Shown in pieces: positions 50,070 through 57,978 of a stretch of 64,000 nt of DNA. The notes beneath the pieces are model-generated. The model ran no database searches, had not been told where the DNA came from, and saw only the letters and a list, made by a program, of their open reading frames with translations. Each line of letters starts with the position of its first letter. Position 1 is the first letter of the stretch. The stretch covers positions 3,472,320 to 3,536,319 of the forward strand of contig NZ_AP022871.1 in assembly GCF_011764565.1 (NCBI RefSeq). Direction: 5' to 3'. A program made the translations under genes and the position numbers. This DNA is from Phytohabitans suffuscus. GTDB taxonomy: Bacteria > Actinomycetota > Actinomycetes > Mycobacteriales > Micromonosporaceae.

Positions 50070-51209
50070 CTACAGGCCGAGATCACGCGCGATGATCATC
50101 CGCTGCACCTCGGAGGTGCCCTCGCCGATCTCCAGGATCTTCGAGTCGCGCCAGAAGCGGGCGACCGGGAACTCGTTCATGAAGCCGTACCCGCCGTGGA
50201 TCTGGGTCGCCTCGCGGGCGTTGGTGACCGCGACCTCGCTGGCGTGCAGCTTGGCTATCGCGGCCTGGCGCTTGAAGTCGTCGCCGGCGAGCATGCGGGC
50301 GGCCGCGTCGTAGTACGCCAGGCGGGCGGTGTGCGCGCGCATCTCCATGTCGGCGATCTTGAACTGGATCGCCTGGAACCCGGCGATCGGCTTTCCGAAC
50401 GCGTGCCGCTCCTTGGCGTACTTGACCGACTCGTCGACGCACCCCTGTGCCAGGCCCACCGCGAGCGCCGCGATCGCGATGCGGCCCTCGTCGAGGATGC
50501 GGAGGAACTGGGCGAACCCCCGCCCCCGCTGCCCGAGCAGGTTGGCCGCCGGCACGCGGCAGTCGCTGAACGTCAGCTCATGGGTGTCGGAGGCGCACCA
50601 GCCCACCTTCGAGTAGCCGGGCTGCACGGTGAAGCCGGGCGTACCGGAGGGCACGATGATCGTCGAAAGCTCCTTGGAGCCGTCCGGGTTGGTGCCGGTC
50701 ACCGCGGTCACCGTGACCAGGGCGGTGATGTCGGTGCCGGAGTTCGTGATGAACGCCTTGGCGCCGTTGATCACCCACTCGTCGCCGTCGAGCACGGCGC
50801 GGGTCTGGGTGCCGCCGGCGTCCGAGCCGAAGCCCGGCTCGGTCAGGCCGAACGCGGCCAGCGCCTCACCGCTGATCAGCCGGGGCAGCCACTGCGCCTT
50901 CTGCTCCTCGGTGCCGAAACGGTAGATCGGCATGGCGCCGAGCGAGATCGCCGCCTCCAGCGTGATCGCGACCGACGAGTCGACCCGGGCCAGCTCCTCC
51001 AGCGCCAGGCAGAGCGCGAAGTAGTCGCCGCCCATGCCGCCGCGCTCCTCGGGGAAGGGCAGGCCGAACAGCCCCATCCGGCCCATCTGCCGCACGATGT
51101 CGTACGGGAAGGAGTGCTCTTCGTAGAACTTGCCGATCACCGGCGCGACCACCTCGCGCGCGAACTCCCGCACGCTCTCCTTCAGCGCCTCGTGCTCCTG
51201 CGTGAGCAT
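50070..51209 (-). CDS. Acyl-CoA dehydrogenase
   Basis: A 379-residue flavoenzyme from the ATG at 51209. It has the family blocks LTQEHEALKESVREFAREVVAP, FGLTEPGFGSDAGGTQTRA, GAKAFITNSGTDITALV, QFLRILDEGRIAIAALAVGLAQG, QIHGGYGFMNEFPVARFWRD and the catalytic-Glu segment EIGEGTSEVQRM near the C-terminus. Length and motifs fit the short/branched-chain acyl-CoA dehydrogenases such as isovaleryl-CoA dehydrogenase. Clustering with a carboxyltransferase and biotin carboxylase favours leucine or terpenoid acyl-CoA catabolism, but substrate specificity cannot be read by eye. It is 32 bp after the carboxyltransferase stop, in one operon. Confidence 0.92.
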   Translation of the reverse strand: MLTQEHEALKESVREFAREVVAPVIGKFYEEHSFPYDIVRQMGRMGLFGLPFPEERGGMGGDYFALCLALEELARVDSSVAITLEAAISLGAMPIYRFGTEEQKAQWLPRLISGEALAAFGLTEPGFGSDAGGTQTRAVLDGDEWVINGAKAFITNSGTDITALVTVTAVTGTNPDGSKELSTIIVPSGTPGFTVQPGYSKVGWCASDTHELTFSDCRVPAANLLGQRGRGFAQFLRILDEGRIAIAALAVGLAQGCVDESVKYAKERHAFGKPIAGFQAIQFKIADMEMRAHTARLAYYDAAARMLAGDDFKRQAAIAKLHASEVAVTNAREATQIHGGYGFMNEFPVARFWRDSKILEIGEGTSEVQRMIIARDLGL

Positions 51210-51241
51210 GGTCGACTCCTTTTGACTGGACGGGCGTCCTG

Positions 51242-52774
51242 CTAGACGGGCGTCACGCCGTGGCGGCGCTTGGAGAAGTGCCGTTCCTTGCCCCGCGCGG
51301 CGGCGAACCGGCGCACCAGCTCGCCGCGCAGGTCGGGTGGCTCGACCACCGCGTCGACCACGAGCTCGCTGGCCAGGCGGGCGATGTCGATGTCGCGCTC
51401 GTACTCGGCGCGCTTCGCGGCCACGAACGCGGCCCGCTCCTCCGGGTCGGCGATCGCCGCTATCTTGTTGGCGTAGACGGCGTTGACCGCCGCCTCCGCG
51501 CCCATCACCGCGATCTTCGCGGTGGGCAGGGCGATCGTGGCGTCGGGCTCGAAGCCCGGGCCGGCCATCGCGTACAGGCCGGCGCCGTACGCCTTGCGCA
51601 CGACCACACAGATCTTGGGTACCGTCGCCTCCGCGACCGCCGTGATCATCTTCGCGCCGTGCCGGATGATGCCCTCCTTCTCCACCGCGGTGCCGACCAT
51701 GAAGCCGGGCACGTCGGAGAGGAAGAGCAGCGGCACGTTGAACGCGTCGCAGAGCTGGATGAACCGGGTCGCCTTGTCGGCCGAGTCGACGAAGAGCACG
51801 CCGCCCTTGAACATCGAGTTGTTGGCCACGACGCCGACCGCCTCGCCGGCCAGCCGGCCGAACCCGATCGTCAGCTCCTTGGCCCACAGCGCCTGGATCT
51901 CGAAGAAGCTGCCCTCGTCGAGCAGGCCGCGCGCGTACCGCCGCATGTCGAAGGCCTGCCGCTCGCTCTCCGGCACCAGGCCGGCGAGGTCCACGTTGGA
52001 CGGCGGGGCGGCCGGGGCGGTCACCGGCGGCGGCTGGGTCCAGTTGTCCGGCAGGTACGACAGGTACCGCTTGATCGTGTCGAGCGCCTCGACCTCGGTC
52101 TTGCAGAGGAAGTGGCCGACGCCGGACTCGCGGGTGTGCACGGCGGCGCCACCCATCGCCTCCAGCGTCGTCTTCTCCCCGGTGACCATCTCGACCATGC
52201 GGTCGGAACCGAGGTACATGCTCGCGTTGCCCTCGACCATCGCCACGACGTCGCAGAACGCCGGGATGTACGCCCCGCCGGCGGCGGACGGGCCGAAGAG
52301 GGCGCAGGCCTGCGGGATCGAGCCGGAGGCGCGCACCTGGTTCCAGAAGATCCTGCCGGCGCCGCGGCGACCCGGGAAGAGGTCGACCTGGTCGGTGATC
52401 CGGGCGCCGGCCGAGTCGACCAGGTAGATCATCGGCACGCCGGTCGTGTAGGCCCGCTCGATGATCCGGATGATCTTCTCGACCGTGCGGGCGCCCCAGG
52501 AACCGGCCTTGACGGTCGAGTCGTTGGCCATCAGGCAGACCGGCCGTCCGTCCACAGTGGCCTGCCCGGTGACCACGCCGTCGGCGGGGAGGCCATCGGC
52601 GAGGGCGTTCGCATACAGCCCGTCCTCGACGAACGAGCCCTCGTCGACCAGCAGCGCGACCCGCTCGCGGGCGAAGAGCTTTCCCTTCGCCGCGTTGGCC
52701 GCGTGGTACTTTTCGGCACCGCCCGCGAGGGCACGCTTTCGCAGCCGTTCGAGCGCCTCACCGTCGAGCGTCAC
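51242..52774 (-). CDS. Acyl-CoA carboxylase, carboxyltransferase (beta) subunit
   Basis: A 510-residue crotonase-fold subunit that moves CO2 from carboxybiotin to acyl-CoA. Landmarks are RERVALLVDEGSFVEDGLYAN, GVVTGQATVDGRPVCLMAND, DSAGARITDQVDLFPGRRGAGRIFWNQVRASG, PSAAGGAYIPAFCDVVAMVEG and, in the C-terminal half, LLFLSDVPGFMVGTAVEKEGIIRHGAKM and YGAGLYAMAGPGFEPDATIALP. The G-R-R-G-A-G-R-I-F and D-V-P-G-F-M-V-G-T stretches are close to methylcrotonyl-CoA carboxylase beta subunits (often accD1). The ATG at 52774 heads the two-gene operon with the acyl-CoA dehydrogenase. Its biotin carboxylase partner probably is the gene at 55788. Confidence 0.9.
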   Translation of the reverse strand: MTLDGEALERLRKRALAGGAEKYHAANAAKGKLFARERVALLVDEGSFVEDGLYANALADGLPADGVVTGQATVDGRPVCLMANDSTVKAGSWGARTVEKIIRIIERAYTTGVPMIYLVDSAGARITDQVDLFPGRRGAGRIFWNQVRASGSIPQACALFGPSAAGGAYIPAFCDVVAMVEGNASMYLGSDRMVEMVTGEKTTLEAMGGAAVHTRESGVGHFLCKTEVEALDTIKRYLSYLPDNWTQPPPVTAPAAPPSNVDLAGLVPESERQAFDMRRYARGLLDEGSFFEIQALWAKELTIGFGRLAGEAVGVVANNSMFKGGVLFVDSADKATRFIQLCDAFNVPLLFLSDVPGFMVGTAVEKEGIIRHGAKMITAVAEATVPKICVVVRKAYGAGLYAMAGPGFEPDATIALPTAKIAVMGAEAAVNAVYANKIAAIADPEERAAFVAAKRAEYERDIDIARLASELVVDAVVEPPDLRGELVRRFAAARGKERHFSKRRHGVTPV

Positions 52775-52843
52775 ACCAGCCCCTTCCCTGAACGATCGTT
52801 AGGGTATCATCCCGCGCCCGTGGGGGAAGGTCAGCCTACGCAC

Positions 52844-52883
52844 GAAGGCAGGGCCCCCGCTGGCTACGGAGGCCCTGCCTTTT
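52844..52883. terminator. Rho-independent terminator
   Basis: AAGGCAGGGCC (52845-52855) pairs perfectly with GGCCCTGCCTT (52871-52881), and a TTT follows on the plus strand and AAG on the other. It ends the chaplin-like gene transcribed toward it on the minus strand, and insulates the carboxyltransferase promoter. Confidence 0.85.
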
Positions 52884-52916
52884 GTCGTACTCAGTGGATC
52901 AGGCGATCCCCGTGGT

Positions 52917-54197
52917 TCAGGCGGGGACCTGGCTCAGCAGGCCCATCGGGTCCACGCCCGCGACGTTGACCTTGCTGGTCTTGACGCCGCTGCCGAGGTC
53001 ACCCGCGACCGGCAGGGAGGAGGCGTCGCCCGCGGTGGGCAGGCCAGCGGTGGGCAGGCCGCCCGTCAGCGTCCCGGTGAGGCCACCGACCAGGGGCAGC
53101 GACTCCTTCTTGGCCGACTTCTTGTAGTACCCGCCGTTCGAGCCATTGCCGTGCTTGTGGTCGACGTCCTGCGCCGCACCGTTGACGCAGGCGCCGCTGA
53201 CGCCCACGCCGACGCCGAGCACGCCCACGCCGTTGCCGCAGACGTTGATCGGCACCTGGACCGGCACGTAGGCCTGGTTGCCGTTCAGAATCCCGTCGTT
53301 GTCACCCGACACCTGCGCGGTGTCCTCGGTGCGGGAGGCCTTGCGCGACTCGACGTCCGCGTCGTGGACGGCCCCGTTGAAGCAGGCACCGCTGATGCCC
53401 GCGCCGACGCCGAGCACGCCCACGCCGTTGCCGCAGACGTTGATCGGCACCTGGACCGGCACGTAGATCTGGTTGCCGTTCAGGATCCCGTCGTTGTCAC
53501 CGCTCCACTGGAGGGTGTCCTCGGTGCGCTTCGACTCCTTGTGGTCGACGTCCTGCGCCGCACCGTTGACGCAGGCGCCGCTGATGCCGGCGCCGACGCC
53601 CAGGACACCCACGCCGTTGCCGCAGATGTTGATCGGGATCTGGACCGGCACGTAGATCTGGTTGCCGTTCAGGATCCCGTCGTTGTCACCCGACACCTGG
53701 GCGGTGTCCTCGGTGCGCTTCGACTCCTTGTGGTCGACGTCCTGGGCGGCACCGTTGGCGCAGATGCCGCTCAGGCCCACGCCGACGCCGATCGCGGCGC
53801 CCACGCCGTTGCCGCAGACGTTCACCGGCACCTGGACCGGCACGTAGGCCTGGTTGCCGTTCGCGATGCCGTCGTTGCCCCAGCTGAACTGCGTGGTGTC
53901 CTCGGTGCGCGAGGACTCCTTCTTGCGGGACGACTTGCTCCAGTGGTCCACGTCCTGGGCGGCACCGTTGACGCAGGCCCCGCTGAGCCCGACGCCGACG
54001 CCGATGACCGCGCCCACGCCGTTGCCGCAGACGTTCACCGGGATCTGGATCGGCGCGTAGGCCTGGTTGCCGTTCGCGATGCCGTTGTTGTCGACCGACA
54101 CCTGGGCGGTGTCGGCCTGGGCGGCCGCCGGGGCGAACAGGAGCGCGCCCGCGGCCAGCACACCGACGCTGAGCGTCTTACGAACCCAAGTCTTCAT
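52917..54197 (-). CDS. Secreted protein of five tandem chaplin-like domains
   Basis: A 426-residue exported protein. Signal peptide about 1-28 (TLSVGVLAAGALLFAPAAAQA). Five repeats of about 60-70 residues follow, each reading GxxNGNQ-x-Y-x-PVQ(V/I)P(V/I)N-(V/I)CGNGVG...GVG.G.SG.C.NGA, with two cysteines per repeat as in chaplin domains. Repeat starts are spaced 189-213 bp in the DNA, and neighbouring copies differ by few bases. Charged linkers KESKRTEDT separate them. The tail SLPLVGGLTGTLTGGLPTAG...SLPVAGDLG lacks a membrane helix, so no standard sortase anchor is evident. Chaplins self-assemble into hydrophobic surface fibres in Streptomyces. A five-domain chain is far longer than the short chaplins and the two-domain long chaplins I know. 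It sits inside an acyl-CoA carboxylase locus. Confidence 0.82.
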   Translation of the reverse strand: MKTWVRKTLSVGVLAAGALLFAPAAAQADTAQVSVDNNGIANGNQAYAPIQIPVNVCGNGVGAVIGVGVGLSGACVNGAAQDVDHWSKSSRKKESSRTEDTTQFSWGNDGIANGNQAYVPVQVPVNVCGNGVGAAIGVGVGLSGICANGAAQDVDHKESKRTEDTAQVSGDNDGILNGNQIYVPVQIPINICGNGVGVLGVGAGISGACVNGAAQDVDHKESKRTEDTLQWSGDNDGILNGNQIYVPVQVPINVCGNGVGVLGVGAGISGACFNGAVHDADVESRKASRTEDTAQVSGDNDGILNGNQAYVPVQVPINVCGNGVGVLGVGVGVSGACVNGAAQDVDHKHGNGSNGGYYKKSAKKESLPLVGGLTGTLTGGLPTAGLPTAGDASSLPVAGDLGSGVKTSKVNVAGVDPMGLLSQVPA

Positions 54198-54530
54198 GAG
54201 GAAGAATTGCCCTTCGATAATTGTCAGAAAATGGCACTGCTATTCGGTTGTAATTTGCGTTGCTATTTGTTGCGAGCGACCGTACGAACACGCTCGCCAT
54301 CCGGTATTCGGGCGCGATGGAGCCACGGCTGTTCGAACCCTGATCCCACCTGTCGACTTGCGCCCAATTCCGTGATCGGTGTACGGGAGATCCGCCGCTG
54401 GTGGGAGCGGTTGCGGGATTCTTCCGTGCGTCGCCGCCTATCCGCGCCGGCCGGTGAAGACGTACCGGTGGGCCGGATGGGGCAGGGTGTTTCCCTGGCC
54501 GGTCATTCGACGACCGGCGCGGGCCACCAC
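54198..54530. other. Upstream region of the chaplin-like gene
   Basis: An AT-rich patch (54205-54275, GAATTGCCCTTCGATAATTG, GTTGTAATTTGCGTTGC) lies just before the start codon, unlike the flanking DNA, and could be a developmental promoter. The rest of the stretch shows no gene. An imperfect dyad around 54500-54525 (CCGGTCATTCGACGACCGG) lies downstream of the neighbouring secreted-protein gene stop. Confidence 0.4.
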
Positions 54531-55655
54531 TCAGTCAGGTGAGACGGTCGGGGCCTCGGCCTCGTGCCGCAGGACCGCGACGTCGGTCGTGACCGGCAGC
54601 CGGTGGAACGCCACCGTGCTCTCCACGACCGCGGAGGGAACGACGGCGAACCCGCCGCCCTCCGCATGGGAACCCGGCCCACCGGCCGGGATCCCGGCAC
54701 CCGCCCCGAGGTACGCCCGAAGGGGCGCGGGGTAGTGCCGATCGGGCAGGTTTCCGCTGCCCGGGCCCTCGTCCGGCGATCCGGACGAGCGCAGCTCCGT
54801 GCCGGCATAGCGCCGGTCGCCGGAGAGGGAGCCGGTGTCGGCCTCGGTGAGGCCCACCGTTCGCGCACCGAGCACGGCGACCGGGCCCGTCTGGACCGGC
54901 CCCGCCTCGGCACCGGGGGCCGGTGTGACCCCCGGGATCAGGTCGTACGCCCGCTGTCCCGGGAGTTCGTCGCCGAAGGCCGCGCGCGTGACCGAGCCCA
55001 GCGTCGAGGTGATCGGCTGCGCCGCGGTGAGCAGCGCGCCGGTGACCGGACGCAGGACCCCGTCCAGCGGGGCGACCACCGGGTCGACCGCTCGGGTCAG
55101 CGGAGTGAGCAGGCCCGTCGGCCCGACCAGCGCACCGGAGAGACCCAGTGGCGCGGTCAGACCGCGGACGACGCCGAGCAGAACTCCATCGCTGGAGCCC
55201 GCCCGGTCCCGCGCGGCGCGCGGTTGCGCGTCGGGCGCCTCGGCACCCGCCGGCTCGCTCGCCGCCACGCGGGCGGTGCTGTCCTGGTCACCGTCCGGCC
55301 GGGCGGCCGGCTGCGGGGTGACCGGGACCGAGGACGCGGCTGTGGCGCTGGGCAGCACGACCGTGCTGGCCCGCCCCACGTGTACGAGATCGGTCGCGAC
55401 CAGCGCGGTGTCCAGCGTTTCCGCGACAGGCGAAAGCACAGTGGACTGACCCGGGCCGGCGACCAGCGAGACCACCGACAGGTCGGTGGGAGCGTCCTCG
55501 GCGGGCAGGGCGGCCTCCGCGGCGTGCGCGGAGGCACCGGACAGGAGCCAGGCCGCTCCCGCCAGCCCACCGACGGCCAGCACGCGCAGGCCGAGGCGGA
55601 CATGCGCCGGTCGCGTCGCCGTGCGCGCGGTGCGCTCGACTCCCGACCTCGTCAT
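54531..55655 (-). CDS. Secreted low-complexity protein, function unknown
   Basis: A 374-residue protein. A signal-type N-terminus (LGLRVLAVGGLAGAAWLLSGASAHA) is followed by Ala/Pro/Ser/Thr-rich sequence. The middle has a semi-regular pattern of LTAPLGLSGALVGPTGLLTPLTRAVDPVVAPLDGVLRPVTGALLTAAQPITSTLG, a string of short hydrophobic turns of the type V-x-P-(V/L)-x-x-(V/L), which is typical of actinobacterial surface proteins. No membrane anchor or enzyme motif is present. It lies beside the chaplin-like gene, transcribed the same way with about 330 bp between, so the two may act together at the cell surface; this is an inference. Confidence 0.6.
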   Translation of the reverse strand: MTRSGVERTARTATRPAHVRLGLRVLAVGGLAGAAWLLSGASAHAAEAALPAEDAPTDLSVVSLVAGPGQSTVLSPVAETLDTALVATDLVHVGRASTVVLPSATAASSVPVTPQPAARPDGDQDSTARVAASEPAGAEAPDAQPRAARDRAGSSDGVLLGVVRGLTAPLGLSGALVGPTGLLTPLTRAVDPVVAPLDGVLRPVTGALLTAAQPITSTLGSVTRAAFGDELPGQRAYDLIPGVTPAPGAEAGPVQTGPVAVLGARTVGLTEADTGSLSGDRRYAGTELRSSGSPDEGPGSGNLPDRHYPAPLRAYLGAGAGIPAGGPGSHAEGGGFAVVPSAVVESTVAFHRLPVTTDVAVLRHEAEAPTVSPD

Positions 55656-55787
55656 GTCCCGCCTTTCCCCTGCGTTACTCGTTCGTTGGCGGCGATCCGA
55701 TCTATTCGGACCGGTTTGACCGCCGCTCGTAATTGGTAACGATACGGGCGCGCTCGGGTCACGCCGCGCATTTCGGGAAAAGTGTCT

Positions 55788-57125
55788 TTAACGCATCCGG
55801 GCGACGATGCCGGTGTCGTACTCACCGGAAATGAACTCGCTGTTGTCCAGGAGCTCGGCGAAGAACGGCAGGTTGCACTTGGGACCGGCGATCTCGAAAC
55901 CGGCGACCGCCGCGCGGGCCCGCTCGATGGCGGCCGCCCGGTCGCCGGCGTACACGATCAGCTTTGCCATCAGCGAGTCGTAGAACGGCGTCACCGTGGT
56001 CCCCACGGTGTACCCGGCGTCGACGCGCACGCCCTCGCCGCCCGGCTCGCTCCATGCGGTGATCGCGCCCGGTCCGGGCAGGAAGCGCTTGGGGTCCTCC
56101 GCGTTGACCCGCAGCTCGATCGCGTGCCCGCGCGGCGCCAGCCGGTCGGGGTCGAACGCCGGCGGCAGGCCGGCGGCCACCCGCAGCTGCTCCTCGACCA
56201 GGTCGAGCCCGTAGACCAGCTCGGTGACCGGGTGCTCGACCTGGAGCCGGGTATTCATCTCCAGGAAGAAGAAGTCGCCGCTGCCCGGGTCGAAGAGGCA
56301 CTCGACGGTACCCGCGTTGCGGTAGCCGACCGCCTCGCCGGCGCGTACCGCCGCGGCGAGCAGCCGCTCGCGCAGCTCCGGCGTGACCGCCGGGGACGGC
56401 GACTCCTCCAGGAGCTTCTGGTTGCGGCGCTGCACCGAGCACTCCCGCTCGCCGAGCGCCACGACCCGGCCGTCGGCCAGCCCCAGGATCTGCACCTCGA
56501 TGTGGCGCACGCGCGGGAAGTACCGCTCGATCAGCACCGAGCCGTCGCCGAACATCCGCTCGGCGAAGCCGCGGACCTTGTCGTACTCCGTGCGCAGTGC
56601 CGCCTCGTCGACCGCGACGCCCATGCCCATGCCGCCGCCACCCGCGGCGGCCTTGACCATGACCGGGTAGCCGATCGAGGTGGCCGCCTCGACGGCGGCC
56701 TCGACCGTGGCGGCCGGGTCTGCGGTGCCGGCCGCGACCGGCACACCGGCCGCGGCCATCAGGTTGCGCGCATTGATCTTGTCGCCCATCGCGGTGATCG
56801 CGTCGGCGCCGGGCCCGACCCAGATCATGCCGTTGTCCTCGACGGCTCGGGCGAAATCGGCGTTTTCCGACAGGAAGCCGTAGCCGGGGTGCACCGCCTG
56901 GGCCCCCGTCGACTTGGCCACGGCCAGGATCGCCTCGGGGTTGCGGTAGCTCAACACGGGGTTGGCCGGACCGATGTTGACCGCCTCGGCGGCCTCGGTC
57001 ACGAACGGCAGCCCGGCGTCGGCCTCGGAGTGCACCGCGATCGAGCGCACACCGAGGCGATTCGCGGTGCGGATGACCCGGCGCGCGATCTCGCCCCGGT
57101 TGGCGACGAGCAGTGACTCGATCAC
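55788..57125 (-). CDS. Biotin carboxylase (acyl-CoA carboxylase alpha subunit without a carrier domain)
   Basis: A 445-residue ATP-grasp enzyme: MIESLLVANRGEIARRVIRT, HPGYGFLSENADFARA, MGDKINARNLMAAAGVPV, PVMVKAAAGGGGMGMGV (ATP loop), HIEVQILGLADGRVVALGERECSVQRRNQKLLEE, and NTRLQVEHPVTELVYGLDLVEEQLRVAAG. It carboxylates biotin using ATP and bicarbonate. The usual actinobacterial alpha subunit continues to about 600-670 residues with a biotin carrier domain (EAMKM). Here the protein stops at TGIVARMR, so a separate carrier protein must exist elsewhere or the tail was lost. The TetR stop overlaps its ATG by 4 bp. Confidence 0.92.
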   Translation of the reverse strand: MIESLLVANRGEIARRVIRTANRLGVRSIAVHSEADAGLPFVTEAAEAVNIGPANPVLSYRNPEAILAVAKSTGAQAVHPGYGFLSENADFARAVEDNGMIWVGPGADAITAMGDKINARNLMAAAGVPVAAGTADPAATVEAAVEAATSIGYPVMVKAAAGGGGMGMGVAVDEAALRTEYDKVRGFAERMFGDGSVLIERYFPRVRHIEVQILGLADGRVVALGERECSVQRRNQKLLEESPSPAVTPELRERLLAAAVRAGEAVGYRNAGTVECLFDPGSGDFFFLEMNTRLQVEHPVTELVYGLDLVEEQLRVAAGLPPAFDPDRLAPRGHAIELRVNAEDPKRFLPGPGAITAWSEPGGEGVRVDAGYTVGTTVTPFYDSLMAKLIVYAGDRAAAIERARAAVAGFEIAGPKCNLPFFAELLDNSEFISGEYDTGIVARMR

Positions 57126-57721
57126 TTACTGCCCACGAGCGCGGCCAACGTGGCCTCGCGCAGCAGCGCCGCACGGCGCTCCCGCTCGACCTCGCCGCCG
57201 AGGAACGGCGTCGAGTTCATGAGGCCGAACGCCGCGTGTGCCAGCACCCGGGCCTCGCCGGCGGCCAGCTCGGGACGCAGGTTGGTGAGGACGTTGACCC
57301 ACTCCTCGACGTACAGCCGCTGGAGGCGCCGGATCTGCCGGCGTGGCTCCTCGGGCAGCCGGTCGAGCTCGTGCAGGTGCAACGCGATCACGGCCGGGTT
57401 GGCGAGCGCGAACTCGACGTGGAAGTCGATCAGCGACTCCAGCGCCGCGCGGGCGTCGTCGGGGAGGCTGGAGACACGGGCCCGGCCACCGTCCAGGAGG
57501 CCCTCGCTGACCGGGATCAGCGCCGCGACGAGCATCGCCTCTTTGCCGGCGAAGTGATGGTAGAGCGCGGGCCCGGTCACCCCGGCGGCCGAGCCGATGT
57601 CGTCCATCGACACGCCGTGGTAACCGCGGGCCGCGAAGAGGCCTACAGCGATCTCGATTATCTCGTCGCGCCGGGTCCGCCTGCGGGCCGGCGCCGACGA
57701 CGTCTGCTGCTCCACCGTCAC
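57122..57721 (-). CDS. TetR-family regulator of the acyl-CoA carboxylase locus
   Basis: A 199-residue protein from GTG at 57721 (VTVEQQTSSAPARRRTRRDE). HTH: IIEIAVGLFAARGYHGVSMDDIGSAAGVTGPALYHHFAGKEAML. The helical ligand domain follows (ALESLIDFHVEFALANPAVIALHLHELDRLPEEPRRQIRRLQRLY), with the LPEEPRR region seen in regulators of fatty-acyl and branched-chain degradation. Overlapping the biotin carboxylase start shows that the regulator and enzyme are co-transcribed. A weak TTGACA (near 57743) lies upstream. Longer starts exist (ATG at 57754), but they would place coding sequence over the likely promoter. Confidence 0.88.
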   Translation of the reverse strand: MTVEQQTSSAPARRRTRRDEIIEIAVGLFAARGYHGVSMDDIGSAAGVTGPALYHHFAGKEAMLVAALIPVSEGLLDGGRARVSSLPDDARAALESLIDFHVEFALANPAVIALHLHELDRLPEEPRRQIRRLQRLYVEEWVNVLTNLRPELAAGEARVLAHAAFGLMNSTPFLGGEVERERRAALLREATLAALVGSK

Positions 57722-57978
57722 GGGGTCAGCGTAACCAACTGTCAACACACGCATATCATGCGATCGGCGCCCTCTCGCCACCAGCGTTGCGCCAAAGACT
57801 CGCCAGGGCGATGCCTGCGACGTCCACCACGATCGAGTCCACAAAGGACATCCGCCCAGGTCCGGGGCTCCGACTGTGCTGGGAACGGCTGGCCGCGCGA
57901 CACGGTGACGGAACGTACTTGGACGCACGCGCCCAGCAGCGTCCGGAACCGCCGTGGCCCGCCACGCCTCTTCCGGTC

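Noticed and set aside
53278..54060. CRISPR-like regular repeats in the chaplin-like gene
   Set aside because: The 189-213 bp periodicity matches repeated protein domains, and the sequence between conserved parts is also coding.
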